A stretch of 64,000 nucleotides of DNA from Fragum whitleyi. Lineage: Eukaryota > Mollusca > Bivalvia > Cardiida > Cardiidae. Made by a program: the position numbers and the translations under genes. The notes beneath the pieces were generated by a model. That model was not told the DNA's origin. It did no database searches and worked only from the letters and a program-made list of their open reading frames with translations. Below are positions 21,691 through 34,200 of this stretch, piece by piece (positions within the stretch are counted from its first letter, which is position 1; each line of letters starts with the position of its first letter). The DNA lies in NCBI GenBank assembly GCA_948146395.1, contig OX411555.1, positions 45,015,065-45,079,064 of the forward strand. Direction: 5' to 3'.

Positions 21691-22141
21691 CACTTCTAAT
21701 AGGAATGTGATGATTGTAATAAACCCCCGGGGTTGTATAGGAGCTTTTACGGCATATATATCTTTACAGGAAGAAATGAAGATTCGATTCACAACTCGAT
21801 TTTTTGCCCTATATGTCATAAGTCATACCAGGGTTGAGAATCAGGTGCACAGTCTTTACCAAAGAACATGATAATGGTAAATACGCTATCAAATGAATTG
21901 AAATTTATTAAAATTAATTGAATCTTTGTAATGATTTTTCAAAATCGCCAATTTATGGTCAATTATATTGCCAATCTCGTGGACTGACAATATTATTGAT
22001 CGTTAATTGACGCCATTGTAGATTTATTTAATATTATGGCCAGTATTGCGCCTTTCATTTTAAATGACTAAACCGCGACCGCCTTTCATAATTTTCAGTC
22101 ATGTTGCAGTAGCAAGAGCATCTAACAATGTATGTAGTTCT

Positions 22142-22268
22142 CGTATCAGCCCTGCATTCAGGTTGACTAAACGGTGCAACCTGTTTGCAGATTGTACCCC
22201 GCTCTGCATATGCAAAGCGGGTTATAATTTGCAAATTATTTGCACCGTTTTGTCATCCAGAACGGAGG
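22142..22268. repeat. GCAAAGCGGG-type repeat, copy 4
   Basis: Arms CGGTGCAACCTGTTTGCA / TTTGCACCG and inner CCCCGCTCTGCATATGCAAAGCGGG. Framed by CCTGCATTCAGG and CATCCAGAACGG. Confidence 0.7.
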
Positions 22269-22879
22269 AAAGTACTGTCACACTTTCCCCTGTCAAGGAA
22301 CCATTAGCACAGAATTAAATGCATCAATTTGTGCCTATAGGGCCTATAGTTTAAACTCATTATCACATATAGATGAAATATGAACGTATATGTATCTCAT
22401 TTAGATACAAAAAGAATTATTACACTATTTACCATGGCGTTGTTTTAATGAATTTCAGTATCTTTCTGGTACCTTTTACCGCCCTATTTAACTCTGTCAT
22501 ATGATATCAAATCATATCTTTTTTCTTTGTGTGTTTTTCCAATATTCCATTTTTCAAAGAGATATTCTTTCTTGATGTAATATAAAAATAAGATTAACGG
22601 CTGGTGTCAAATTTTTAATGAAAATAACTGGTAGTAGGCTATATATTCCAAAGTGGCACGAAAATGCCATCATTTGAAAAGTAAATCTGTTCGATAATAA
22701 TTTGGATTATCACGAAATTAGGTGACCAAAACTTCAATGTTCAAAATTCACAACATATACATGTATATGTCTATGTACAAACTTCAATGTTCAAAATTCA
22801 CAATAAATATCTGTGTACTTCATAATTTAGCTACAGAGACTTACAGGTTGGCCCAAAACAAACATGCCATATCACTGTA

Positions 22880-23250
22880 ATTAGGAGCTGAAGGGAGTTT
22901 TTGTTGACTGCATCGAGGTATGAAACTAAAAACCTAATTACACTGTATGAATATATGAAGCGGATTCATACATGAGTGTTATTAGGTTTTTAGAAGAAAT
23001 CAACAAATACTCTCTCCAAATCTTATAATTTAATATTATGAAGCAAAATAGATGAAGATTTGTCAATGATTAATAATTTTCATTACAGGACTACTTTTTG
23101 TGAACGCTTACAAATTAAATGCGTACTCAAAATTGTTTTCATTGAGAAACAAAATCATTTTTTTCAGCAAATGAGAATGCATAAAAATTGACGTAATCAT
23201 CTAAAATTGAATTATTTAATTGTACAGAAATTATCATAAGACATTAAAAA
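22880..23250. repeat. Inverted-repeat element V, copy 2
   Basis: Arms GAGGTATGAAACTAAAAACC / ATTAGGTTTTTAGAAG and GATTCATAC motifs with flanks as at 17880-18250, opposite orientation. A 50-bp tandem echo (ACTTCAATGTTCAAAATTCA) lies just before, at 22731 and 22781. Confidence 0.55.
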
Positions 23251-23513
23251 TAACTACAGACAACAGTTTTCATTTGGGCAGATTAGTATAGGTGTATTTT
23301 CAAAATTGAGCTCTGACGTAGGAGTTGAGGCCATTATCATAGGCGTGTCAGGTAAATTTAAAAAACATATGATAGAAATCTAACCTGGTCTTTATCCTTT
23401 TTTAATTTAACCTTCACTTTTAATATGAAAGTACATGTAGTTAGTAAACCTTGCGATTTAAGACAAGCAGTAACTTTCCTTTGAAAGGTAATGGTATCTC
23501 ATTTAGGTTATGT

Positions 23514-23992
23514 TTTAAACCTGCCCTGCGTTCAGGATGAAAACGTAAGCAAAGCGCTTTCGAAATAATACCCGCTTTGCACGTATGTGCATGTGCAATG
23601 CGGGGTATCATCTCAAAGCGCTCGCGAAACATTTACATCCTGAACACAGGCTTTATTTTATCTATTTCGAAAGAATAGCACGGGAATTTAACCGTTAAAA
23701 GTAGATTTCACGGCTCACTGCGCATAATCTACCTATAAATAGTTTGTGGACAATCAAAATGTCATATTCAAGTTGTACATTTTTGTCAGTCCAATGACAA
23801 AATATTGCTCAACCATGATCCATGCAAGCTTAAAAATGATAAATAGTCTGTCACAAACTGCAATACCAATAGATTCTGAACCCATTTCAGTGTGCTGTCA
23901 TGCGTTCAGGATACCACATAAAGGTATGTGCAAAGCAGGATGCCATTTCCCAAACATTTTGTGAACCTTTGCATTCTGAACACGTCTCTGCT
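23514..23992. repeat. GCAAAGCGGG-type repeats, copies 5 and 6
   Basis: Copy 5 (23514-23652) is a long hairpin: GCGTTCAGGATGAAAACG to CATCCTGAACACAGG with inner CCCGCTTTGCACGTATGTGC. Copy 6 (23891-23992) is decayed but keeps GCGTTCAGGAT, ATGTGCAAAGCAGG and GCATTCTGAACACG. Confidence 0.7.
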
Positions 23993-24094
23993 TAAGAAGA
24001 CCAAATTCAAGATTATAACACAATGGTGTAAAACGCATACATCAAATCAGAAGAAACTGCATAGAACTTTATATTCCCAATATAATCCATATGG

Positions 24095-24480
24095 CATGTG
24101 TTTTACTGTGTACACAGATAGCTCCGCCCATTTATCATACTCAACATCATCATTAGTGGTAATGTTAATGCTTTTGATGTCATATAACCCACATACTTAA
24201 TGGCACACTTTGTTTTCTTTAAAATTCTTCCAACGTCAATAATATTACTTGTTCATTAATTTACATCCATAAAACTGTTATAAAACTATTTTACACCAAA
24301 AAAAGGATATTACAATTAATTTCAGAAATGTGAACCTGTTATTTGATCTTAACGTTGATGTAGTCTGATGGGGGAAGGAGCTATATGCAAAGGAAAATCT
24401 GCCGGCTTTGCCCTCAGATTTTACCTTTTGCATATAAATCCTCCTCAAGCAGACTTTACTCATGGACACATCAACGCAAA
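24095..24480. repeat. Shared intergenic repeat and a hairpin element
   Basis: 24095-24190 matches 405-490 in reverse (ACACAGATAGCTCCGCCCAT). About 24345-24480 is an imperfect hairpin with arms TATGCAAAGGAAAATCTG / CAGATTTTACCTTTTGCATA and outer AACGTTGATG / CATCAACG. Confidence 0.6.
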
Positions 24481-25485
24481 AATGAAATCATTTCAAAAAC
24501 TTATTCATTTATAGAAATAATTGACAGATTGCTGCTGTAAAAGAAAATGACTGACCAATCCAAACATGAATTTATAATGAGCTGTCTGTATAACTTAGCA
24601 ATTTTCCACCATTTTGTTTGAAACATTTTCATAAAATGGGTCACTTGTACCTCGTAGAAAACATGTTTTTCATGTACCATATATTTGCAGGCAGATAACT
24701 GAAAAAAAATAGAGGGTGTGTGTCATGACGAGGGTCAAAAGGCTTTGCAAGCAATCCAATTATAGTAAAACGTTTATTAAAGCGACCTCTCACAGGACCA
24801 CCAAAAAACGGTCATAACAAAGAATGGTAACTTAGAACACAATTAGAAAAATAATTTTGATTGATGTGTATGTAATCGTGTATTTCTCCATAACCAAATG
24901 TTTAAAAAAACTCAACAGAATCATCTCATTGAGACGATTCTAATGAGCTTTAACAACATAGAATTCATAGACCAATAAGTTCTACTTTTCAAGATATTTT
25001 GGTTTAAAGAAGAGTTTCTGAAAAGGTTGCTTAATAAAAATGGACACTTAATAGATGTGGTTGCTAGAGCAAGAAGGACTGTATTTGCATTTAAATTGTT
25101 ATAGTACATTTTATTGTGACAGTTCAAGAACAAGATATTAAAAGGCTTTTTATCTCTCTGTCTTTAATCAACAATTTAAATCCATTGAAGACAAAAACAA
25201 AGTAGTGGAATTTATTTTAATAAAATATGTCAATATTTGATATCTAGAAAAATAATAAAGATACAGTAACAAAATCATTTTCCTCAACTTCTTACAAATT
25301 ATGCCATATATAACAATCCTGTTATTATATGTATATTTGATAATCACAGAATTATAGATAACAAAAACTTAACAAGAGGTGCTTGGACAACACTTGAAGG
25401 AAATCAGCCAATCAGAGAACAGCATTTCAAAAGTATATATCACAGATACAACTCTGAGCATTATATTTAAACATATATCGAGGGT

Positions 25486-25562
25486 ATAGGGTAAGACTGT
25501 ACTAAGTGTATATACACTGTATATACACCTAGTACAGTCTTGCACTAAACCCTCGATATGAT
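25486..25562. repeat. Short hairpin with TATATACAC loop
   Basis: Arms AAGACTGTACTAAGTGTATA / TACACCTAGTACAGTCTT are flanked by GAGGGTATAGGG / CCCTCGATAT. It resembles hairpin K elements in design but differs in sequence. 24500-25480 otherwise empty. Confidence 0.7.
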
Positions 25563-25898
25563 GGTAGTGTAGGCACATGAATCTTGACAGTTTTTGTGTG
25601 CTGAGTCATTTCAAAAAGATATAAAGCAATTTATATCAGCGCTTTTCTTGAAAAGACTTTCTATGGTCATAAATATGAAGATCTACAATAATTTGTAACA
25701 GAAATAGATTCATTAGACATTTCAGCATAATTTCATTATTGAAACAATAATATCACAGCGAGTTTTACTCTTATCATTGTTTAGTGCTTTGGGTAAAAAA
25801 TACGGACATTGGTAGAAAAGCATGGTCTAAGTCAGATAGAAAATCTTGTGCCACAGTTTACTCATGGCACTCATTTCTATCCTATACAGTTTGATTTT

Positions 25899-26115
25899 GA
25901 ATTGGGGTTTTACGTCGCTTTCAACAATCTTTCAGTTATATCGCGACGACTGGAGCACCTAACGATGGATTCCTGGTATTTCTCACACCAGTACTACCAC
26001 CACATCCCTTTCCTAGCCTCCAGTTGCTATTCCACATAGGTTTACGATTATCTACCCATTGGTGGAAGACAAATGTCGGAAAGGATAAGTGCCGCGGCCG
26101 GGGATCTATGCTATA
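25899..26115 (-). repeat. tRNA-derived SINE, copy 2
   Basis: Reverse orientation: TTTTACGTCGCTTTCAAC at left is the complement of the GAAAGCGGCGTTAAA tail. GGAGCACCTAACGATGG, CTAGCCTCCAGTTGCTAT and CCACATAGGTTTACGATTAT are body words. The tRNA-like head is decayed. Confidence 0.75.
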
Positions 26116-26379
26116 CAGAGAAACAACATATGTTTAGTTAGCCAATTCATTATATAATTATATGAATAATCTGTTATCTTATGTCATGTCAAAACTTGTC
26201 AAAAAGTTGTCCAGTATATATGTGAGGGTTCAATACTGACTTCTAAGACCAAGAGCTGTCAGTGGACAGCAAAGCTTGACTATTCCATGTGCTGGATAGT
26301 AACAGCAAATCAATATCAACATTGGCAATTTCCATTCAATTAAAGTCAAGAGAAAAGAATCATATCTTATTACTGATAT

Positions 26380-27240
26380 ACAACATTTGCTCGTAAAAAC
26401 TTAACAAGGAATTTCTAAGTCCAAGAAGGATTAAAATTCCAGTAAATTCAACATCAGAGAAATGAATCTTGTTCTAGATGCTGATAATGAGGTCACAGAA
26501 ACATGCACAAATTAAAAGTAGAAATATTGATAGATTAAATGAAGTTTTACGCCACTTTCAAAATTTTTTCAGTTATATTGTGGTGGCTGGAGCACCTAAC
26601 AATGGATTCCTATTATATAACTCAGCAGTACAACCATCCATTCTAGCCTCCAGCTGCTATCTCACATAGGTCTACGATTATCAACACATTGGTGAGAGAC
26701 AAATAGTCAGAAAGAATGAGTACCGCTGTCGGGGATTGAACCCAGGGACTCTAGTTAAGTAGAAATAGATATATAACTGATATACAAAATTTGCACGTAA
26801 AAACGTAACCAAGAATTTCAAAGTCCGAAAAGGGTTAAAATTCAAATAAATTCAACATCAGAGTAATTAATCTTTTACTTGATGCTGATATTATGGTCAC
26901 AGAAGCATGTACAAAGTTTCCAAGCAATAGCTTAAGTAGAAATAGAGATAAAACTGATATACATCATTTGCACATAAAAACTTAACCAGGAATTTCTAAA
27001 TCGGAAAAAGGGTTAAAATTCCACTAAATTCAACATCAGAGTAATGAATTTTTTTCTAGATGCTGATATTATGGTCACAGAAGCATGTGCAAACTTTCAA
27101 AGCAATAGCTTTAGTAGTACAGAGATTTTAAATGCTTTCACCTAAAAACTTAACAAAGCATTACGCCGTCGCCATCGCAGACCCCTATGCCCGGGTGACC
27201 GGAATAGAGCCCCTATTCTATGAATAGTCGAGCTAAAAAG
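26380..27240. repeat. About 177-bp tandem repeats ending in a GC-rich terminus
   Basis: CATCAGAG-anchored units at 26452, 26857 and 27034. The last two are 177 bp apart, and the first interval is lengthened by the SINE at 26527-26756. Each unit carries AGATGCTGATATTATGGTC and AAAACTTAACCAGGAATTTC. The right end is GCCGTCGCCATCGCAGACCC, a terminus typical of bivalve interspersed repeats. Confidence 0.8.
26527..26756 (-). repeat. tRNA-derived SINE, copy 3, with 11-bp target duplication
   Basis: AAGTAGAAATA occurs at 26516-26526 and 26757-26767. Inside, in reverse orientation, are the tail complement, the body words and a B-box complement GGGGATTGAACCC near 26731. It interrupts a unit of the 177-bp array, so it is younger than the array. 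Confidence 0.85.
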
Positions 27241-27989
27241 CAGTCAAACAGACACCCAACTTATGAAATCAAGGAGTCTAAGCTAGAATTAGGGAGACCA
27301 CATTTTCGTATTTGGCAGAGAAAATTGTCGAAAAGAAGAAATTGTGAAAAGTAATTTCCTCTTTTTCCACAATAATTTTCACAGAATTATAAGATGGTTC
27401 TCCTTCAAATTAATAAGTAGATGCAACCAAAATGTTATATGCAAAAACTTTTGTATTAAAGAGATCTGAAACTTTGACAAATAGAGTTTATATAGAAACT
27501 TCAAGGATATTTCTCTCACCATTTCTTTGAGGAAATATTCGATGACCAAGGAGTCCTTCAGACTCCTGACATGCAAAGTAAAGGAGTCCTGCCCACAAAA
27601 TACAGAGTCTTGGACCCCCAGACTCACCTTAGAGTTGAATCCTGTTTGTTATTGTAACAATACATTTGTAAGTGTTCAATACCAGTATCTCTAAAGAATT
27701 TTATTATCATCTCCAACTACTTTTTCTTTAAATATGAATGTAACCTATATAAACATGTACTACATGGACACATACATAAATTTCTAGGCACAATAGGAAT
27801 GCACTTACCTCGTTTTGTAATTTACAATTTGGAACATTTGAAAACAAGAGTTGCCCGCGGACAAATGTAGCTCCCTATATCTGCTGCTTGTTACAAATAG
27901 TACTTGACCAACAATCAAACTTAAAGGTCAATTTCTCTAAGATCTAATATATATCAGTCTGATACAGAAGAAAGAAATACAAAAACACT

Positions 27990-28870
27990 TTTGTTTCAAG
28001 TACATGTAAAGGGTTAGGTAAAGTGAAAGCCTACAGCATGATGAAGTCACTAATGGAATGGCAAAAATGCAAGATTAAAGCAATGTGCCAAAGTTTCAAA
28101 AGTCAGGGTCAAGGTCACAAAGTCAAGGGACTTTATCACAGGTGAAAGCCTGTCTCACCTGTTGAGTAATGAAATTAAGTATAATTTTTAGAAGTTTTTA
28201 TAAGTGCAAAATTGGTCAAAGTCAAACTGTCAAGGTTAAAGTTCATAAACGTTAAAGGTCAAGGTCAAAATGTCTAGGAGCTTGTCTATTGGTGAAAGCC
28301 TTTCACCTTTTGACTGTGTATATGAAGTAATGATGACCCTAGCTAAAAAATATTCAGAAAATATATGCAAAGCTAAAGTTTTTGGTTAAAGTTTTAGGTT
28401 TAAACTATTTGTAAGTCCATAAAAGGTCAAGGTCAAAATGTCAAGGAGCTTGGTTACTGTTGAGAGCCCATCACCTGGTGACTGTGTATATGAAGTAATA
28501 ATGTCCATAGCTGAAAGCATTCAGAAAATATAAGCAAGGTTAAAGTTTTTGGTTAAAGTTTTTGGTTATAGTTGTATGAAGTCCATTAAAGTTCAAAGTC
28601 AAGGTCAAAATGTCAAGGCACTTAGTCACTGGTGAAAGCCTATCCCCCGGTGAGTGCGTATATATGAAGTAATGATTCTTTAGGTAAAGCATTTGGAAAA
28701 TATAATCAAAGTTATAGATTTTTGATAAAAATATTTTGGTTAAAGATATTGGTTAAAGTTTTTTTTAAAGGGTCAATGTCACTGTCTCAAGGTCATTTTG
28801 ACATGGGTGGTTATCTCAAATGAAAGCCTTTACCCTAATGAAAGTTTCTGTAAAATATAAAGCGTCTAGG
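27990..28870. repeat. About 170-bp degenerate tandem repeats
   Basis: AAGGTCAAAATG anchors at 28261, 28429 and 28601 (168 and 172 bp apart), with related units on both sides. Units contain GGTGAAAGCC, TATGAAGTAATGA and GGTTAAAGTTTTTGG. Non-coding. Confidence 0.8.
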
Positions 28871-29255
28871 ATAAATATTGATAGAAATAGAAATCTTTAA
28901 CCTAATGTGGATGTTGACACTGAAATATAAGCCGACATCCCAGGGTATGACAATAGCTCTTCCGAGACTTATGTCCCAGGTGAGCTACAAAAAATTTACC
29001 AATATCTTTTCCTGATAAGTGAACAATTTAAAAGGAACAAGTACGCTGTATTAGTTGCAAATACTCAGCTGTCAAGTGCCAGACTGTTAAAAATAAATCA
29101 TAGTAAAAAGAAGCTTTGCTCTAAAATTGATACATGTTTCATTTAGTGACAACAAAAACCTTGTTTTTCCTTGAATTGCATTCTTGATAATGGCAATTCA
29201 ACTGATTTCATGTTTGCATAAAATTTATGAAATACTTTAACAGCATTTTTTCTCT

Positions 29256-29482
29256 TTAACCCTTTCCTGTTTTACAACATTTTTGACCTGTCCAAATACA
29301 AAGGTTTTGCAGGGGAAATCTAAAGTGGATTAAATTTGAAAAATAACCATTCAGTTGGGTAGAAATAGTGTGGAAAAAGAAGAAATTGCTTGTCGGAAGC
29401 AATTTCTTCTTTTTTCACAATGTTTTCTCAATCATGAAATCACAGGCACGTAAAAAGCAGGGATTAAACAACAAAGGGTTAA
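29256..29482. mobile_element. TTAA MITE W, complete copy 1
   Basis: TTAA at 29256-29259 and 29479-29482. Ends CCCTTTCCTGTTT and AAACAACAAAGGG. Hairpin AAGAAATTGCTT / AAGCAATTTCTTC in the middle. Consistent with a piggyBac-like non-autonomous element. Confidence 0.85.
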
Positions 29483-29575
29483 GAAGAAACATGTCTTAAA
29501 ATTGAAATTTCAATGACATTTAGTTTATAATCAGTGGCACAAAAACCCTTAATGAATAGGGTCAAATAAGTTGTT

Positions 29576-29791
29576 TTAACCCTTTCCTGTTTTACAAAAT
29601 TTTGGACCAGTCCAAATTCAAAGGTTTTGCAGACGAAAATTTTAAGTTGATTTAATTTGAAAAATGACCATTCAGTAGGGTAGAAAATAGTGTGTAAATA
29701 GAAGAAATTGCTTGTCAGAAGCAATTTCTTCTTTTTTCATAACGTTTTCTAAATCATAAAATTACAGGCACATAAAAAGCAAAGGGTTTAA
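29576..29791. mobile_element. TTAA MITE W, complete copy 2
   Basis: TTAA at 29576-29579 and about 29788-29791, same orientation as the copy 100 bp to its left. About 85-90 percent identical by eye. Confidence 0.85.
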
Positions 29792-30003
29792 ATTAATGAC
29801 ACAATATGATTAAGTGTAAAACTGGAGAAACCAAATAAATAGATCATTGTTTTGAACATTTACTAGAAAACATTTCTATTCATTAAAGATGAATTCTTAG
29901 CAACAAAATATATGAAACAATATTGCAACATTAATATTGCATTATATTTAATTACATATCACAGCTTTTTTTTTTGTCAAAGGTATGTTATTCTATATTG
30001 GTT

Positions 30004-30005
<2 letters not shown>

Positions 30006-30038
<33 letters not shown>
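30006..30038. repeat. Poly-T tract
   Basis: About 30 consecutive T. Confidence 0.95.
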
Positions 30039-30042
<4 letters not shown>

Positions 30043-30327
30043 AGAATAAACAGAGAGGCAGTGTAAAAAAGAAGAAATTCAGACAGCAATTCAAATAACA
30101 TCTTCTAAATTCTATTGAGGACCAATTTTAAACCACTGTAAAGAGGATATTATTGCTGGTCTTACTTTTTCGTGATTTTATCAAATCTGACATTGCACTT
30201 GCTTTTATTTTCGAACAAACTGAACAAAGGGAATAATTCTTTGAGACTGATTTTTAACATTTATTTTTTTCCCGAATGATAGTTAGATTTAGAAAGGAAA
30301 ATCGCTGTGTTGTCACAACTGGCATAT

Positions 30328-30655
30328 ATATAATACATACTTAGTGTTTTGTATGAGAAAAAATATCTAACGAGGTTGGGAGAATTGATCATTGTCGAGG
30401 CTCTGCAGAGACAATTATCAATTCTCACATCCGAGTTAGATATTTTTTTTCATACAATACATTAAGTATGTATTATATTTATCTTATAACCTCTATATGT
30501 CTTGTTTTCATCGATGTTTCTTACTGAAATGCAAGTTTCTAGAAATAACCGCATTATATCATTGTTATAAAAATAACTATGTGATATCATAAAAAATATC
30601 ATACGGGATGTTATCATATGGATATGTGGATAGTTACAAGATAAAAATGCTACCC
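30328..30655. mobile_element. Foldback element F, copy 2
   Basis: Arms GTTTTGTATGAGAAAAAATA and the complementary block around a loop TCGAGGCTCTGCAGAGA, then the long asymmetric arm ending AGTTACAAGATAAAAATG. Confidence 0.75.
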
Positions 30656-31205
30656 AGTATCACTATATTTTACAACAAAGGTGTGAAAACTGATAGCCAG
30701 TAGTGAAAAGGTGTCATGACTCTGATTAATATTTCTTATGTTCAAAATGCCATTATCATTTACATTTATTATTTGGTTCAATGATAAACGTAGATGCACT
30801 TTAAATAACTATTTGAAACAAGTATTTAACTTTTGAGTATAAGAGGGTTTTTGTCCAACTTACCCGTTTATCAAAATGTAGAACTGATGTTCTACTAACG
30901 TGTCTAGATTATCTTTGCATGAATGAGCTAAGAGCATAGAAAGTAAAAATTTCCATTGTGGTAAAATTTCTTGTTTTAGAGTATTGGAACAGCTCATAAG
31001 ATTATCAGCACTTTTAATAGCTTTATGTTGATCCCTTAATATTCATTCTCAAGTAAGTTAGATAATCTTGGAATTGTAGTAGTAGATTTAAAGCAAATTT
31101 CTTTTTTTCAACAATCCTTTCCCAAGAACAAAATCACAAAGCTGTAAAATTTCCAGATTTTATAAGAAAAGTTTTAATAAATTGCTAACACCCACCCACC
31201 CTCCC

Positions 31206-34200
31206 CTACAACTCTACATTTTCTTCATCATTTTCTTTATCAACTTTCACTTCTAATCTAGAATGCTGAGGGCAGGAATTAATGCCACTAAAATGTTTAC
31301 CAACTGTCCCTATAATAGCCTGTTTACACGCAAAACATATTTGACAGCCGCAATTCCAGCATCGCATGTGATTGTTTTCTGTCTGTTTCTCATTCTTCTG
31401 TTTACAGGTGACGCAGCGTAAAATATTCTTGATTAGGTCAGGGTGGACCTTAAGTCTTGCCTCAATTAATGTTCCCTGAAGATATACATGTATAATAAAT
31501 TTTAATCATTTTTATACATTATATGCCTTGAATATAAATGATCTATTATCCAGAAAACTACTGGCTTAATGACATAACATGGCAATTATTATTCTCAGTC
31601 TATTATCAATTTAATTGTTATTAAGGTAGGTTTTCCTGAAACACTGATTCATATGTCAATTCATTTATGACATTGTCACTCAAAAAAATTCAAGGAGTAT
31701 ATATGATACATACTATCTAACAAGGTTGGGAGAATTGATAAGTGTTGAGGCTCTGCCGTGATAATTTTCAATTCTCACCACCAAGTTAGATATTTTTTCT
31801 AAACAAAACACTCAGTACGTATTACATTTTCTTCATCATTTTCATTTACATCTTATAACCTCTATTTGTCTTGTTTTCGTCCATGTTTCTAACTGAAATG
31901 CAAGTTTCTAAAAATAACCGCTTTATATCATTATTCTAAAAATAACTATGAGATACCATAAAAAATATCATATGGGATGTTACCACACGGATATTTGTAT
32001 AGCTATTAGATAAAATTGAAAACCTGTCAATTGAAATTGGTGCATGGCATTGACTATTTGTGGGTTAACATAAACAAGAGCACCATTACCAGTCTTGACT
32101 GCAAGTCCTTGATAGCTTATAGTGAAAATTTATAAATTGAAAAAGGGGCAATCCTTATCATTAATGACTTTAATTCCTTATTAGCCAAATCTTGAATCTT
32201 TGTTTTGTACCGAAACAAGTTCATGACATTTTCAACATTTTTACATTAGTGTAATACAAAAATAAGCCAAAATGAGCGGCTAACTGACACATATCATTCA
32301 AGATATTCTCTAATTGTCTCAAGAAATTTCCTCATAAGAGTCTGTGCATATTGACAGCTCAGTGCAAAACAGTTGTAACTGCCTATATATCTATAGGCAG
32401 TTACAACTGTTTTGCCCTGATCCATCTTTAATGCCCAGACTGATCTGGATCTTTACTCAACCCACTTGTAAGTATTTCATGAAAATACACAATTCAGACC
32501 CTTTACCTGATTCTTCGTCTTTTTGACAGGTTCAGGGGCAGGAACACGTACAGGGACATTCATCAAATTCACAAGCCTCATGTCAGAGTTATCTATCATT
32601 CTGTCACCAAACTCAAATGTGTTACATTTAGAGTTATCTGCAAAGTGTGAGTAGCTGGTGATTTCTCTACCACAAATCCAGCACATTCCAGCGTGGCACA
32701 CTGAACAGTGTACAAAATTACATCTGAAATAAAAATTAAGTTATTGTAAATATTCTATTGATTGCCGATGCTTTTGAAAAAGCCTTCTTCCTACATGCAA
32801 ACATTGAAGTTGACAATTTCATAGGTGTGTTTTGTTTTGTTTTTTTAATTGTATAAGCTTATATTGAGCATCCAATCACTTCTTTGTGGATTTGATAAAA
32901 ACTTTAAAAAAGAAATTCCAAAGATTTTTCAACCCTGAAAAGTTTTAATATTTCTTTGATTGAGAGAATTATCACCGACCAGTTGGGAATCACCATTCAT
33001 TGTGATGGAATCTCATCAAATTTTTTTTTTCACAGTGACAGCTATCTGTCACAGCTTATATTTAATGACAAGTCTACAAATAGTATCAGGCAATATGATA
33101 AAAATCTGTCACTCTCTATGGTTTGCAATCACAGATCTTGGATTTCTGAAAATAATAGATACTTTATAACACCTTGTTTAGCTTTGAAAAACTAGACTGT
33201 TGCAAAGCGGACTAAAACACCCATTCAAGTGCTTGTCAATAATGAAGAGCCATTTTCCATGAAAGGGCCAAAACTCTGTTAAACATCAATGGTTCTAAAC
33301 CAAAATACCATTTGCACATCTCCATCTGATACTGATCACAACATCAATTATTCTGTAAAGTTTGAATGAAATACACCCATAAGTTGCTAACAAATTGATG
33401 GTACAAAAAGCCACAGACGGATGGATCAACCAACTAACAAGCTGACTCCTATATACCCCTGAACCATAAATATCTATGTACAATGTATATGAAATGCGTA
33501 AACAGGAACAACAGAAAACAATATGACCCTAGTCTTTTGATGTTGGGACATAGAAATATTTGAGAACCTACAGGATGAACTATCAAGATTGGAAATGACA
33601 GTTACTTGTTCCCCTGAACTTTTCACTATCTGAAGAGAAGATTAATTTTAATCACACTTCAAAAATAATCTATTTTCACCAAGTAATTGATGTTTTATAT
33701 TTTTACAAAGGGAATATTATATAATATATATAGGGCTCCCTAATGTTATTTCCAATGACAACCAAACTAAAGATTAATGATGACTTACCCTGAGACTTTC
33801 ATGATCTTGGCATTGCATTTTGGACATGGTTTGTCCAGTCCTTTATGTAGCTTGTACTCTTTTGATTTCATGCCATTAAGATATTTGAAAACCTACAATC
33901 TTTTAAAATGACCAATTAAGAAAGGGATCTACAGTCATTGGTCACCAGGACCTTTTTGAAGAGTAGATTAATTTCAGTCACTGCTCAAAAATGATAACAG
34001 AGCCTAGAATAAAAATGTAATTAAGCAAGCCTTGGCGAGCTTAATAACATTTCTATTATAGACCAGGTAAAGATCAGCTTGTCTATAAGAAAATCGGGTA
34101 ACAGATTTTTTTCTCATTAAAATCCAGATACTAAAACTACTGTGATTACATGTGTTAGATGATGTTGTGACGATGTCATTTAAAATGTGATTTACACATG

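Noticed and set aside
5395..24480. Palindromes as bacterial-type terminators or riboswitches
   Set aside because: They are dispersed, multi-copy and in an animal genome; transposon-derived hairpins explain them better.
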